Origin: Riptortus pedestris
Taxonomy: Eukaryota > Arthropoda > Insecta > Hemiptera > Alydidae
Direction of reading: 5' to 3'
DNA: 64,000 bases
Assembly: GCA_019009955.1 (NCBI GenBank)
Contig: CM032228.1
Span: 203,532,501 to 203,596,500, forward strand
The notes below the pieces were generated by a model. That model was not told where the DNA came from. It ran no database searches and saw only the letters and a program-made list of their open reading frames with translations. Shown one piece after another: positions 46,873 through 59,374 of the stretch. Made by a program: the position numbers and the translations under genes. Position 1 is the first letter of the stretch; each line of letters starts with the position of its first letter.

Positions 46873-47898
46873 ACTAGCTCAGATACCCGGCTTCGCCCGG
46901 GAATTCATTTGAGGCTGGATGGTGATGGTATTTTTTTGGCAAGGCTTTACTTTGCACAATATTTTGACATTTACCCGTCCCAGTGTTTAGGGTTAATACC
47001 CGTCATTTCTGTGGATTTGTTAATAATAAAATTTGTAAATTCAGGCCTCCCTTACAACCCCCACTCCTGCCCGTCCCTAGAAATGTTAGTATGGCTTATT
47101 ATAAGGAAGGCGTTAGTGCTAATGCACATACCGAGTGTTTTATTTAGTTCGGTTGAGTCTTTTGTGCCGAATAAAGTTGTTGACTCCCGCTATAATTTTT
47201 AGCGTATGACGCCTTTATACTTCGGTATACGTCGATAGTGTATATAACAAAAGTTTCTCTAAATAACAAAATAAACAACTTTAGTTATGTGCATATTTGC
47301 CGAAACCCCAATAGGAAACGAAATATCACTATTTTTAATTTCAGGCCTCCCTTATAACCCCCACTCCTGCCCGTCCCTAGAAATGTTAGTATGGCTTATT
47401 ATAAGGAAGACGTTAGTGCTAATTCACATACCGAGTTTGGTTTAGTTCGGTTGAGTTTTTTGTGCCAAATAAAATTGTTGACTTCCGCAGTAGTTTTTAA
47501 CGTATAACTCATTTATACTTAGGTATACGACAAAAGTGTATATAACAAAAGTTACTCTAAATAACAAAATAAACAATTGTTGTTATGTGCATTATTGCCA
47601 AAAATGCAATAGGAAACGAAATATCGCTATTTTTAATTTCAGGCTTCCCTTTTAACCCCCACTCCTGTTCGTCTCAGAGAATATTAACATAGCCTAAAGT
47701 CTAAGTTGGGCTAGTAGTAATATACATACCAAGTTTCATAAAATTTGGTTAAGCCGTTTATGCGTGAAAAGGTAACAAACAAACAAACAAACATACACGA
47801 AAGAAACAAAATGCAGTTATGGTGTCTATGACATGTGAAACGAAAAGTTATCGTGAAATTTCGCGAAAAAAATCAATGTACAGACAGAGGTTACAATT

Positions 47899-48034
47899 TT
47901 AGCAGATTTCCCTTAAGGGAAATCAGCTATTGGGCCGTACTCATGACGCGATTTTCGAAAATTTTCTTCAAATGTCCATCGATCCTACCCAGGAATGACG
48001 AAAATGAGGTCCGTTCAAAATTATATATATATAT

Positions 48035-48090
<56 letters not shown>

Positions 48091-48503
48091 CTGTTAACGC
48101 TCTAGCGGTCGCAATTTTTGTTTTATCGTTACGAAACTCGATATTTAACCGTTTTATGTAAAAAGACAGATCAAGTTCGTTAATGGCTGAAATCGAACCA
48201 GAGGGAGGGGGGGTTTAGAGGGGGGGGGATTTTCGAAAATTTAAAATATCTCCGTTATTATGCATCGGATCGAAAAATTGTATATAATCAATCTTATTGC
48301 AAATTAAATTTACTATAAATATTGTTATATACATTTATTCTCTATCTTTAATATTAACCGAGATATTTGCGTTTATATTATATTATATTGAGTATTTCTC
48401 TATATCTAATCACGGTGGTATTGTGTTGCCAGTATGCAGATTTCTCTATTGTAAAACTTCACAGGGGAAATCTGCTTAGTTTACGCAGCCCCTGCGTGAC
48501 GGA
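47899..48503 (-). mobile_element. Family A, end-to-end copy nested in a Helitron (605 bp)
   Basis: Hairpin TTAGCAGATTTCCCTTAAGG; (TA)n 48021-48086; G-run; 5' terminus CCCCTGCGTGACGGA at 48503. It splits the 5' TA run of the host Helitron. The 108-codon frame at 47835-48161 is an artefact of this junction. Confidence 0.88.

Positions 48504-48507
<4 letters not shown>

Positions 48508-48580
<73 letters not shown>
48508..48580. repeat. (TA)n microsatellite
   Basis: About 36 TA units, the expanded 5' TA run of the Helitron. Confidence 0.95.
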
Positions 48581-48584
<4 letters not shown>

Positions 48585-48784
48585 AAATGGAAAGACGTCA
48601 GCTGTGTGTCCTTTCAGCATTAGAAGAAGTCTGCTTTTATAGAGAATTTTCATAGATTTTATGTATTTTTTCAAGTTACACAATTATAACAAAACAACCC
48701 TTGTACCTTTGCATTTCACCAGTTCTAACAGAATTGACCCTAGACTGTATCAAAGAAATACAAATATATTTATTGGGAGTTTAG

Positions 48785-49470
48785 GTTATCCATGGGAGTT
48801 AAGTTGTTTATCTTAATGAAATTGGTTGTCCTCGAGTCCTTGGTTCAATCCTCAGGAATTTCTTTAATGACAAACTCATTCAATAAAATCCTCACATGGT
48901 CACGTGAATAGACGGCCACGCCCCTTTTATACCTCATTTGGGATTTGGGACTAGGCAGCTGGCAGTTTTGGCCCCCTGGGGCCCCCCCCCCCCATTCGTG
49001 TTCGGCCCGTTTGGGTTTTGCATATTGTTGACGGGCGGTCGAATGATTTTTGCTCCAACATTTTAGGCCCCCCCGGTCGTGAGATATTGAGGTTTTCATC
49101 CTCGCTGGGAGGGTATACTGACCAGGAGAACAGGAGTTATTAGGAGCTTGGATTCACGCTTTAGTATCAGTTTTTAACCGTTTTTCTTCGTTTTTTTGCG
49201 GGTTTTTTTGCAGTTATTTGTCTTTGGCCATACATTGTCTATTTATGGCTCTATTCATCGGAGGAGACTCTATTTGTTCCTGATTTTATTCCAGTGTGTG
49301 TGTTGGGAAGTAGAGTTCAGGATTTTTTCAGGGCAATCCTCAGGAATTTCTTTAATGACAAACTCATTCAATAAAATCCTCACCCCCAACCTGGCTAGAA
49401 ACTGGTGATTGCCTGTTGATGGCCCTTCCCGATTAGCAATAGTTTATAACGTGGACTTAAATAAATGGCG
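48785..49470 (+). mobile_element. SINE split by an insertion
   Basis: The head (GAAATTGGTTGTCCTCGAG, B box TTGGTTCAATCC) is at 48785-48895. The tail (CCCAACCTGGCTAGAAACTG, GATTAGCAATAG, GTGGACTTAAATAAATGG) is at 49384-49470. The SINE segment CAATCCTCAGGAATTTC...AATCCTCAC (50 bases) is present on both sides of the break. Confidence 0.7.
48896..49333. mobile_element. 438-bp insertion with exact 50-bp flanking duplication
   Basis: A GC-richer segment of unknown class between two identical 50-base copies (48846-48895, 49334-49383). No TIR, LTR or poly(A) end is visible. The minus-strand frame 48845-49099 covers a C-run and has no recognised domain. Confidence 0.6.
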
Positions 49471-50115
49471 TTACATAAATAGGTTTAATATATGTTTCCG
49501 GAAAAACAGGCAAAGATTAAACTAAAATATTGGTTTTCTTCTTCCATCGATTACCTTATGCTAAGCTAACATTTATTTTACATTGCTTAAAGTTGCTAAG
49601 ATTAATGAAGAATTTCTTGAAAAAAAAATAAAATTCTGTTTCTTTGTAATATCCACCATACATTATTTACCCAATGAGCGTCGTTGTGAGGTACACATAA
49701 TACCTCGAATGATCCTATCCTGCTATTTCCTTGCAATTTAAATTGAAATATAATCCCTTTCTAGTTTAATAAACCTTCCCTCACGATAACAGACAAGAAT
49801 GCAGGTGAAGCTTAATACCTCTATAATTCTCATATTTCGATTTATATCTCCAATACCTCCGCCTCATGAAATTTCATTATCTTTGCTAATATAACATATA
49901 TTTCTTATCTTTGAAATGTGACCTAATATTCGTTGAAGGGGAAGTAGCAGAAGGTCAATTGATGATAAAACACGTGAAAAATCGTCTACTGATTTATTTT
50001 TCCTTGTGCATCATGTATCATACATAAGCGTCCTGTACGACGCCTATATATGATATATTTAAAAATGCAAATTAGGATGATATGATGTAATTAAAAATGA
50101 AAATCAAAAACACTT
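49471..50115. other. No gene seen
   Basis: AT-rich, nothing recognised. Confidence 0.45.
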
Positions 50116-50124
50116 ACTTTCACA

Positions 50125-50415
50125 CAGTGTTGTTGGAAATGAAGAATACTGTGTACTTGATGAGAAAAAAACGTCGAATTCTTCACAAGTTTTTTTATTT
50201 CAGAGCTAAGCGCTTTCGCGGTCTATTGTATCCATATTCAGAGCTACTTGCATGCGATCATTGGGAAAGACAGCCCTCAACTCTGGGGGGGGGGGGAGAC
50301 TCTTTGCTCAAAGAGTCACTTGCTGTCATTCCCAATGAGTGCATGCAAGATGGAGACAATAGTCTTCGAAAGCGCTTAGCGCTGAAATAAAAAAACTTGT
50401 TAAGAATTGGACGTT
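50125..50415 (-). mobile_element. Snapback element 5
   Basis: The left arm (about 50166-50265: ACGTCGAATTCTTCACAAG, TTTCAGAGCTAAGCGCTTTC) and right arm (about 50328-50415) are inverted copies. The loop holds a G-run. The extra tail lies on the left (GTTGTTGGAAATGAAGAATA), so the element runs on the minus strand. The target duplication is unclear. The plus-strand frame 50097-50390 is an artefact. Confidence 0.65.
50204..50245 (-). ncRNA. Hammerhead-ribozyme-like motif in snapback 5
   Basis: Minus strand: AGCU (50245-50242), CUGAAUA where CUGANGA is expected, a weak stem II, GAAA (50217-50214), GCG, CUU (50210-50208) and AGCU (50207-50204). Stem I AGCU/AGCU pairs fully and differs from the GGCA type elsewhere. 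The right arm keeps a better stem II (GGAGAC/GUCUUC) and GAAAGCGCUU but reads CAAGAUGG at the core. Confidence 0.45.
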
Positions 50416-51007
50416 TTTTTTTCTTTCCAAGTACAAAAATCCGAAAGGAAATGATTTAAAAATAGATAACTATTGTACTAAAATGCTAGGGTGAAAGGTT
50501 AAGTGTACTTTATAAATGCACTGCCTTTTGATACAGGAAAGAATGTTCACTTTCCATTTTCCCGAGTTGATTAAGCCCTGTTTTGAAGTAGAGGGCATTT
50601 GAAGATATGTCTACTCTGTGAGTAATGACCTATCTGAGCCTCAGAGCTTTAGTGTAATTGTTGGCAGATATTTATGGCGCTCCACGGCTTCAGCAGGACT
50701 CATTTCTACAGGCCTCTCTCTCATTCTAACTTCATACTATTCATGTTGTGAATGACTTTGGGTTAGCCTATATTTACTTCATACTTCTGGCTTTTGTATC
50801 AGTTTATAGCAGTTTTACAATACAACTGAAATTACGTTTCCGGTTTTGTGTGGGAGCTTGTGTACATTTGGGTTCTTGCAACCTTCCCGAAACTTTCCAA
50901 TGGTACACCGTCAAAACAACTCAACCAATAATGGCAAAAACGGAGTTAATAAGTAGCAGCCTATGTACACAGGTGATGAAATTTAAGCTGGGTATAAAAT
51001 AAAAAAG
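50416..51007. other. No gene seen
   Basis: Nothing recognised. Confidence 0.45.
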
Positions 51008-51688
<681 letters not shown>

Positions 51689-53606
51689 AATGTTATAGAT
51701 GGTTTAAAAAAAAATTGTAGAGCGGCAACTGTAGTACTGATGTCTACAGGCCTCTCTCTATCTTCAAATGCTTAAAACAATTCGAGAGTGAGTTTATTTA
51801 CTTTTTAATTGTATAAATCCATCTAGTTAGGCTGTTTGCACCGAAATTCGTTAAAAATAGAAAAGGATTTCGCAATTACTTGAAAACTGAGATTGTGACC
51901 AAAAGGTGACCGGTAAGTTCTAATTGCACCTATATACTGAAAAAAAAAGATCCTGAATGCCGGGGAAGAAATTCAAGAAAGCCGAAATAAATCAGTGAAA
52001 CTTTGAAAACCGAGGTTAGCAATTGAATCTTACGAAAAATAGTTGGCCCTATCAAAATTAAAGCCAATGAGTTTTACATAAAATAAAACTAGAAGTAATA
52101 TAATAAAGTCAAAACTTTTTTTTTTTTAAATTTTAACCAAAAAGATGTTTTATCTTTGTTTAAAGAAGGGTTGTTAAAATAAGCCTCCCCCTGCTGGAGA
52201 AGTAGGAGTGGGGGAAGTGGTCCCCTCCAGTAGGGGAGCTACCACTCCAGTCTCCTATTATCCGGCATCCTCTCCAGTCTTTGAGCTCCAGGAAGGACAA
52301 GGCAAAATCCTCCCCACAATCTCTTCTTATATTCACTACAGTGAATCCAACTCCGCCTTTTACAAACTTTTTTTACACTGCCCTCTCTCCTTGAAAAATT
52401 CAGAAAATCATTTTTATTCATTTAATATATGGACTACACTATATGAATGAAACTACTAGGTAGTACTAATGACGGCATTATCAAAAAAGTTTTTGGAATA
52501 TCGATATCCTAGATGAGAAAAACGATGAACAAAAACCGCCTAACTCCGTTAAGGTAATCTTATTGTGTATTATTTAGGACTTCTGTTTTAGCACAGAAAG
52601 CACCTTTACTTTAATTACTTTTTTTAGACACATTGTAGTAGTTCACTATTCCAATGCATGCTTTCCGAGTCCAAAGTTTTTTTTAGTTCTGGCCTCGTGT
52701 ATATATATATATATATAAACAAAGAAACAAAGCTGCCCCCATTTTGAGAGTATCCGTTTGCGTCAGCCGCCTAACCAGCCCGTCAGGGTGTATAGGTAAA
52801 AATAATTTAAAACTTTTGTTTATTAGGTATTTAATTTTTGTTATTCTAATTTTGTGCTGGTGAATAGCTAGTTTCAGAACAGTTTATGTTAAACTTTATT
52901 TTATTTTATATAAATAGTTGTTAATATTTCGTAATCTGTTTTTTTTTTTTTTAAATAGATGAAGAAATTTGGCATACATCTTCAGTCCATACCGGTATTC
53001 GTGGAATAAGTCAGTTTTTTTTTCGGGATTAATTGCCTTGTCCCAAACAGCAATCCGTCGAAACTCAAATTTTGAACTTCGTATTTGTCTTGTAGATACC
53101 TACAGCAAGGTTTGTGCGTTTTTTTTTCTCATTATCTTCTTCAATAGATTGAGAATGTTCTGTTTCAAACCTTACTTTAGGATTTAGTATATGTCCTGAT
53201 TAGCTATTCTTATTATTGTGATATCGGCACCTCTCGGAGAGCCATCTTCATACCATTAACTCTTGAAATGTATCCCAGTCCGGGGTGTTATACCCAGTGG
53301 TCCGGTCTTTTCAGAGCAGGTTAAGCCGTTTTTGTTATACATCCAGGAATTATTTTCCTTCTGTTCGCTGCTTGTTTCGACTCATTTTACTTTTGCAGAG
53401 AGAGACGACCATTCCATTAATTATTTTATTCGCAAATAATTCCTTAGTCGAACATTGTAGAATTCTTTCAATGCATTTTCTTATTTCTTGGTTACAATCT
53501 ATTCGATCATATTATGTTGCCCTTAATATGAATCTCATTCTGTCTCTCTCTCTCTCTCTCATATATATCTATGTATATATTCCCGCCTGCCATTATAGCC
53601 CTTTAT
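51689..53606. other. No gene seen
   Basis: It includes a GC-richer block at 52180-52330 with overlapping opposite frames, a T-run near 52110 and a short TA run near 52698. No domain recognised. Confidence 0.4.
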
Positions 53607-53880
53607 GATCCTTAGCCACCCCAGAGCGAGGCTCAAGGGATTGGTGATCAGAATTTTTACGAAGTGAGCGGTCAACTCGACGTACATCCCCCGTTTTCCA
53701 AACTGACCTGGAATGAGTTGTCTCCAGTAGACTGGCGGGCCTCATTATTCCCGGGGATCTGTGGCCAGTCTGCCTTTGGCCGAGAGCTAAGAGAGTCTTA
53801 ATCGATAGTCATCCATAGGGGCTGTCAGAAGTATATTCTCTTTAGTCTCTCGCTGATCCATGAGCACTGCGACACTAGCA
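53607..53880 (+). repeat. Unclassified repeat, copy 2
   Basis: A diverged match to 18944-19200, beginning GATCCTTAGCCACCCC with ACGAAGTGAGCGGTCAACTC. Confidence 0.45.
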
Positions 53881-54000
53881 CGCTCTGTAAGCGACCTAAA
53901 CAAATATTTTTCCTTTGGCAGGGATGGAACCTGAACCTATTTTTACCTTGAGCTTACTGTCTGTAGTGGTAGTCGCCCCCCCCCCTCCCAGCTAAACGAC

Positions 54001-54031
<31 letters not shown>

Positions 54032-54042
54032 ACACTCTCTCT

Positions 54043-54097
<55 letters not shown>

Positions 54098-54140
54098 ATA
54101 TATATATATACATATTTTTTTTTATATATACATGTATGTA
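54001..54140. repeat. Compound (TA)n/(CA)n microsatellites
   Basis: Several TA and CA runs, 54001-54140. Confidence 0.9.
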
Positions 54141-54560
54141 TTTTTATAATAAAATTGTAACGAGTCTGTACATTGATTTTTTTTTTTAGATATCAACCAT
54201 TTTTAGCTTTGGTGTTTGTTTGTTACCTTTTCAGGCTTAAAGGACTGAACCGAATTTTACGAAACTGCATTACTATTAACCCAACTTTAGACTTTACGCT
54301 ATACTAATATTCTCAGGGACGAACAAGAGTGGAATGATTAAAAGGGGGCGTGAAATGAAAAATTGCGCTATTTCGTTATCTATTGGTTTACCGGCACACG
54401 TTTAATTAACGAAAGTGGTTCATTTTCATATTTAAAGCAACTTTTGTTATATGCACAATAGCCGTGTAACGAATTATAAGTGAGATATGCACTAAAAATT
54501 ATAAAAGGGGTTATCAATTTTATTGGGCACAAACGATTAAACGGGACTCCGTAAAATATC
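54141..54560 (+). mobile_element. Helitron 5' fragment
   Basis: AATTGTAACGAGTCTGTACA, GTTTGTTTGTTACCTTTTCA, GGACTGAACCGAATTTTACG and CAACTTTTGTTATATGCACA follow the 8.4 kb Helitron in order. The TC end is blurred by the TA tract, and the 3' part is missing. Confidence 0.7.
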
Positions 54561-55534
54561 AAGTTGTATCAATAAATACCTCCTGACCGGATTAAACATA
54601 CAGTTTAAATTCTCATTTTATTTCGAGAGAAACAGAGAAAAGGATGAAGGAAATATTTTGATATCAAAGCAGGTCGTTACTCTACATAGTTTACGCAGCA
54701 CGTAAAGACATTTTTAGGTTGTGGTCGTCCTAAGTTTGAGTAAAAGTGCAATTCCCAATCCCTTGCTACGTTACTGATTTAGAAAATTTGTTTAGGACAA
54801 TTTTCATTACTATTGTTAAAACAGAAACTTCAAAATATGAATTATAAATTTTTTTGATCTGCCGCATGATAACTTAGACTTTTCCTCAAGTTTTAAAATA
54901 TTTCTAACTACTGCCACGAAAGACGGTTTGTCCCATTTGATCTGCAAACTATGTGCATTACACTACTCGTCTAAAAATCTAAAATAACCTATTTCATTCT
55001 TATTATTTTAGAATTGTAGGCGTTACGAAAAAAATGGAAAATGGAATAAAAGGAAGAAACTATTAAAAACTCGATGATGAAAATTACAAGAACCCATTTT
55101 ATGGTTGAGATTGCGAATCATATGAAGGTTTTTTCGATTGTAGTTTCATCTGATGTGTGTGCGGATGGGCAGCTGACGGTGAGGTTGGCTGTCCGAAGTA
55201 AATTGAAAAATAAATTGGTTTATTGGCTGAGGAATTAGGGAGGGCTGTAATCCAGGCATTGTTTCCATCAATCTCACCGGTCCAGCCCTTGTTTGTCCAG
55301 CGACTCCAGCTACCGTATTCTTCAAACCTCTGCCCTCTCTCTTCATGAACCAATATGGCCGTGGTGGTAGCTTTGATTGATGTGCTTGGCTTTAATTCCT
55401 TTTATTGGCTTAGCTCGGGACTTTGCTAAACCTGTGTCAACGCATGGACTTGTTTCAATGGAAGTCGTGTAAATAGACTTATTCATTTGTCTTTTCCCTC
55501 CATTGAATTATCTTTGTTTTGAAATTCTTTGTTG
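54561..55534. other. No gene seen
   Basis: The overlapping minus-strand frames at 55099-55353 have no domain. Confidence 0.4.
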
Positions 55535-55650
55535 ATTTCCGTTATCGGAAATCAGCAATTGAGTTTTCCTGATCACGCATTTTTTTTTTTTAATTTCTAC
55601 AAATCTCCCCCAATCTTACCCTAGCTAGACCAAAAAGTCCGTTACTCAGG
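55535..55650 (-). mobile_element. Family A, two end fragments joined
   Basis: GATTTCCGTTATCGGAAATC is followed by AGCAATTGAG. The separate AAGTCCGTTACTCAGGG near 55636 looks like the opposite terminus. Confidence 0.5.
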
Positions 55651-55769
55651 GATGGGTAAATGTAAAATAACGAACACAGGAGCTATCTCTACAAGCAACC
55701 TTTGCCACTACGTCCTCCCTTCTCGCTCCAAGAAGAAGATTACTTGAATCTCTTCGGAGGTCTTACTTT

Positions 55770-56170
55770 TCTCCCGTATCTTGATGAAGCAGTTTAATGA
55801 ATATTTTTCTACTAAGAAAAATATATTTTATCATAGGAATATTTTCCTAAATCGAAACCAATTTGCTGATGAAAGAGTAGATGAGCTTATTAATGACCTC
55901 CTTTAAATGTCGGAGTGATCCGAGTGGGCTTGCAGTGATTGTGAGAGTCGAAAATATCATGAGGATATGATATTGCTTAAGCTAGTTTCTGGTATTCGAG
56001 ATCAGCAGCTGTCGAGACATCTTCAGATTCAGGAAGGACTGACCCTTACTAAAGCCAAAGAGATGGTTAGGCAGTCAGAAGCAATAAATTCTCATAAAGA
56101 TTTGTTTGACAGAGATTCTGGGGAACCTTTATTAACTGAACTAATAATAGATAAACGAACATATGTTTAA
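55770..56170 (+). pseudogene. Gypsy-type gag fragment, frameshifted
   Basis: One frame reads LMKQFNEYFSTKKNIFYHRN and then FLNRNQFADERVDELINDLL before a stop at about 55904. This is the Retrotrans_gag core (F..YF.P..N...R..F..R.Q..GE.VDEFI..L). The next frame continues YHEDMILLKLVSGIRDQQLS and then RHLQIQEGLTLTKAKEMVRQ, matching the end of the same domain (I.DRIV.GIRD..LS..L). Gag would form the particle shell. There is no zinc knuckle after it and no pol nearby, so it is an isolated relic. Confidence 0.75.
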
Positions 56171-56394
56171 TATAACCTTCGCCACAGTAAACAAAGCAGG
56201 TTTCCTTGATATTTTCGCCCTTCTTTACCACTCCCCTCCCCCTTTTCCCTTTGTCGATCAAGAATGGAGTGGCTACACGTTACAACAATCCCTAGCATGA
56301 AATGTTTACTTATAGGAAATGTTCAATTAAAACAATATTTTGAATTCAAATAAATTGATATTGGAAATAAATGGTTAATGATATGAAAGCTAAT

Positions 56395-57170
56395 ATGACA
56401 TGAGTAGGAGTGTGGTTTTTCGGCTGAAAACTAAAAAATGCAAATATCTCTCTTAATATTTAACACTCTTACCGAAACATGAATTCCGTAACGTAAACTG
56501 AATCATCCGGTCGCACAGGCCTGGAAGGGTTAATAGTAATTCCCATAAACAAATTCGTTATTTTTATTTATTGTTTGAATAACTTGTATCACATTTAATC
56601 TATTATTGTCATTTTTAATCCTTTCATTGAAATCACTGTCATCCGTACGATATATACCCGTAGATCGTGACGATGAGCGTTTTATTGGTCCATGGCTCAA
56701 TGAAGGCTCCATAACAAATCATATACTATGTAAAACACACACGAAAAGAATACGAACAGTGTTACAAGCTATAATGAAAGGTACACAACATACGTAAACC
56801 GAATTACCCCGCATCGTAGACCAGCAATGCGTAGGCTGTTAACCGAAACAAGAGGTACACGAGACCGGAGCAAAACGAGAAATAGCTAAGTCAAGGTCGA
56901 ATGCCGTTGACAAAGTAACCCAAAGGACTTCGTGAGTGTAGAGGAAGGAAAGACTCACAGCTAATGAGGTGGAGAGCCCGCCAATATTAGCAGGTCTACC
57001 AATACATGAAATATGAAAATATCTACCGGCCTCTCAGACCGGTGTTTCGGTAAAAGTGTTAATATGGATCTCATTTTCTAGGTAAAATCGATGACTAACA
57101 AAGTGTTTCGAAAAACGCGTCATGAGTCCAGCCTCAATAGAAAATTTCTCTTATGGCAAATTTGGCATTA
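56395..57170 (+). mobile_element. Family A copy interrupted by a piggyBac-type element
   Basis: Left: GGCTGAAAACTAAAAAATGC, AAATATCTCTCTTAATATT. Right: GATCTCATTTTCTAGGTAAA, ACGCGTCATGAGTCCAGCC and a degraded hairpin end. The middle of family A is missing. Confidence 0.6.
56464..57058. mobile_element. piggyBac-type element with TTAA on both sides (595 bp)
   Basis: Terminal repeats CACTCTTACCGAAACA and TGTTTCGGTAAAAGTG, with TTAA at 56460-56463 and 57059-57062. Internal frames of 60-63 codons on both strands show no transposase motif, so it is non-autonomous. Confidence 0.7.
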
Positions 57171-59374
57171 TGTTTTTATCAACTAGAAGAGTATAATTCC
57201 ACTTTACTCCTTATCGAGAAGAGTTGTCGATTATCGTGCGTATTTTTTAATTGAGGTTGGTTCGTAGAGGCACCATTGCCTTGCGAGATATGCGAGTTCA
57301 GCTATACGAATTGTTATGAAAACCTTTACTTTACTTATTTATTTTTTTTAACCTTAATGACCATGTTTAAGTTATTTTCTATTTCCGGTCTACACATCTT
57401 TTCTTTCCCCCACTAATTCTAGTCCTTTACTCCCACTACATCTACTGATAGTTGCTATGTGACAGACCTTGAAACAAAGCTTTTTGCCTGAAGGAGGGGC
57501 TTACCATCAGTTATTTATTTTGGTCCCATCGTCGTTCTAACGGCCGTCATTACCGTTCCACTTGACTTCAGTTGCGGGAGGTCTCTTTGAAGTAAAGACT
57601 TCAAGCTCCTTACTTGTAGAAACTTTGAATTCATTCCCTTCCTAGCTCCATGTAATTTACCTTTCTTCTTTACCTCGGATACTTCATTTACGTGCCTGTC
57701 AATAGTGACCTTTGATATTCCAGCCTATTAGCATATCTGCTCTTTAGGTCTAAATGTACATTGATGTACTTTAAACCGCCAAAGTTTTACAGGCCTTGAT
57801 GGGACCACGTATAGAATACTAAGATAGTACATATTGTGTGCTCAAGAGTATTTATATTTTGATCTAGACAAACCAAATTATATTAGATTTGGCCAAATTG
57901 AAGATAATGAAAAATAACTTATTTTATGGAACTTAAGCATATAAAAATAAAATTCGATCAGTTAATTTATATTAATATATTACATTATTTTTTTGTAGGA
58001 GAGACAATTTTTTTCTCCGGTTACTGTGGAAAATCATTCTCTGGCATAAAACATAAGTAAATTAAGAATTATGATAAATTCATAAATTTCTTTCATTCTA
58101 AAATTAATTTCTCTACTAGCTAAATATCTCTCTCTCCAAATCAGTTCTATTTATCGTATAGCTAATGTCTGTATAACAGTACTTATATAAAATATTGATC
58201 TTTAATGAAGTGTCCATTATAGGAATAGAAAGTGTTTTATTGACGAACTCACATAATAAATTTTGTTCTTATATGTTAAAAAAACTATTACTTCTATATG
58301 CCCGTACCTATAAGATGACATATGTAGCTTATGATGAATATAACTACTAAGTATAACCTCGAACAGCCTGTTTTCGATCCGTATAGAAACTATTTTATGT
58401 ATCTAGATGAAAAGATAAATTTATGATTTTTTTTTATTTTTTACTTTCCTTAAAAACACTTTACGGGCGTTCTACGGGGTTCTATGTGCACAGAAACTGC
58501 GTACATTTTTATACTCCTCTATAAAGTATACATTCTTAATTATTGCACAAAATGTTAAAATATTAACTATTATATAATTACTGTATAGCTATTTTTGCAA
58601 GTTTATAATGCACTCGAATATTAAATGGGCCCAGCGGCATGTGGAAAATTCTGTTCACGAAAATTAAGAAAAGAAAATACTACTTCTCGTTGGGTGAATT
58701 GGGAAATGTACATGTAATTTAATATTCCCTTAAAAACAAGAGCTGCCAAAACCTATAATAAAGTTTTTTTCTTTTCTATTTATATTGCAAAACTCTTTAT
58801 TAATGTTTCTTCACTCTCCTCTGAAGTTGATTCTTAGAAGTTAAATAATTGGAACTTTGAAAGAACAATATATTGATATTCTGTTTTTAAAGTACACCTT
58901 TGTATGCAGAACCCATTATTTGAGATTAAAACTGACATCTTTCTGTATAAATATTCAACACCTATTTTAATAGATTGGCAGTTTGTATGGTTCTCTCTAA
59001 GAGGATACGGCTGCCAAGAAGGCAATGTCCTAACAGTAGAATGGTCTTTACATCTTAATGAAGTTTGATAAGTTACATTTGTTGCCTTCCTAAAATATCT
59101 AACTGATTTTAGCCGAAAATTCTAGTGTGCTTCATTAATATAGAATTAATGCTTTTAATTTCCTTTATACAGAGTAAATTTCTCAAATATTTTTTAAAGT
59201 TTTTAGTTTCAGAATAACTTCGCATTTCCTATTTATTTTAATGGGAGATGCAATTATCGTTATCATTATATTTTATTTTTTTGTTCTTTTGATTAACAAT
59301 AATTAATGAAAGGAAAAAATACACTACTTTGTAGTAAATATAGTTCTTTGTAGTGATCGTCTATTCCGAGCACT
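57171..59374. other. No gene seen
   Basis: A 2.2 kb AT-rich stretch without recognised repeats or frames. Confidence 0.45.

Larger units (their letters stand above)
46874..48583 (-). mobile_element. Helitron interrupted by family A
   Basis: The 3' end on the minus strand is the hairpin CCGGGCGAAGCCGGG, TATCTGAG, CTAG|T at 46874. Three modules lie near 47057, 47357 and 47655. The 5' end TCTATATATA is at 48583, separated from the rest by family A (47899-48503). The base before TC is not A, possibly from microsatellite change. Confidence 0.8.

Noticed and set aside
47835..48161. 108-codon frame
   Set aside because: It crosses the Helitron/family A junction and a TA tract; its IYIYIY tail is microsatellite.
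50097..50390. 97-codon plus-strand frame
   Set aside because: It reads through the snapback arms and a G-run.
55099..55353. 84- and 66-codon minus-strand frames
   Set aside because: Overlapping frames with no domain, no conservation evidence and no nearby exon signals.
56530..56712. piggyBac transposase N-terminus
   Set aside because: A Ser/Arg/Asp-rich 60-codon frame inside the TTAA element has no transposase motif and is overlapped by an opposite frame.
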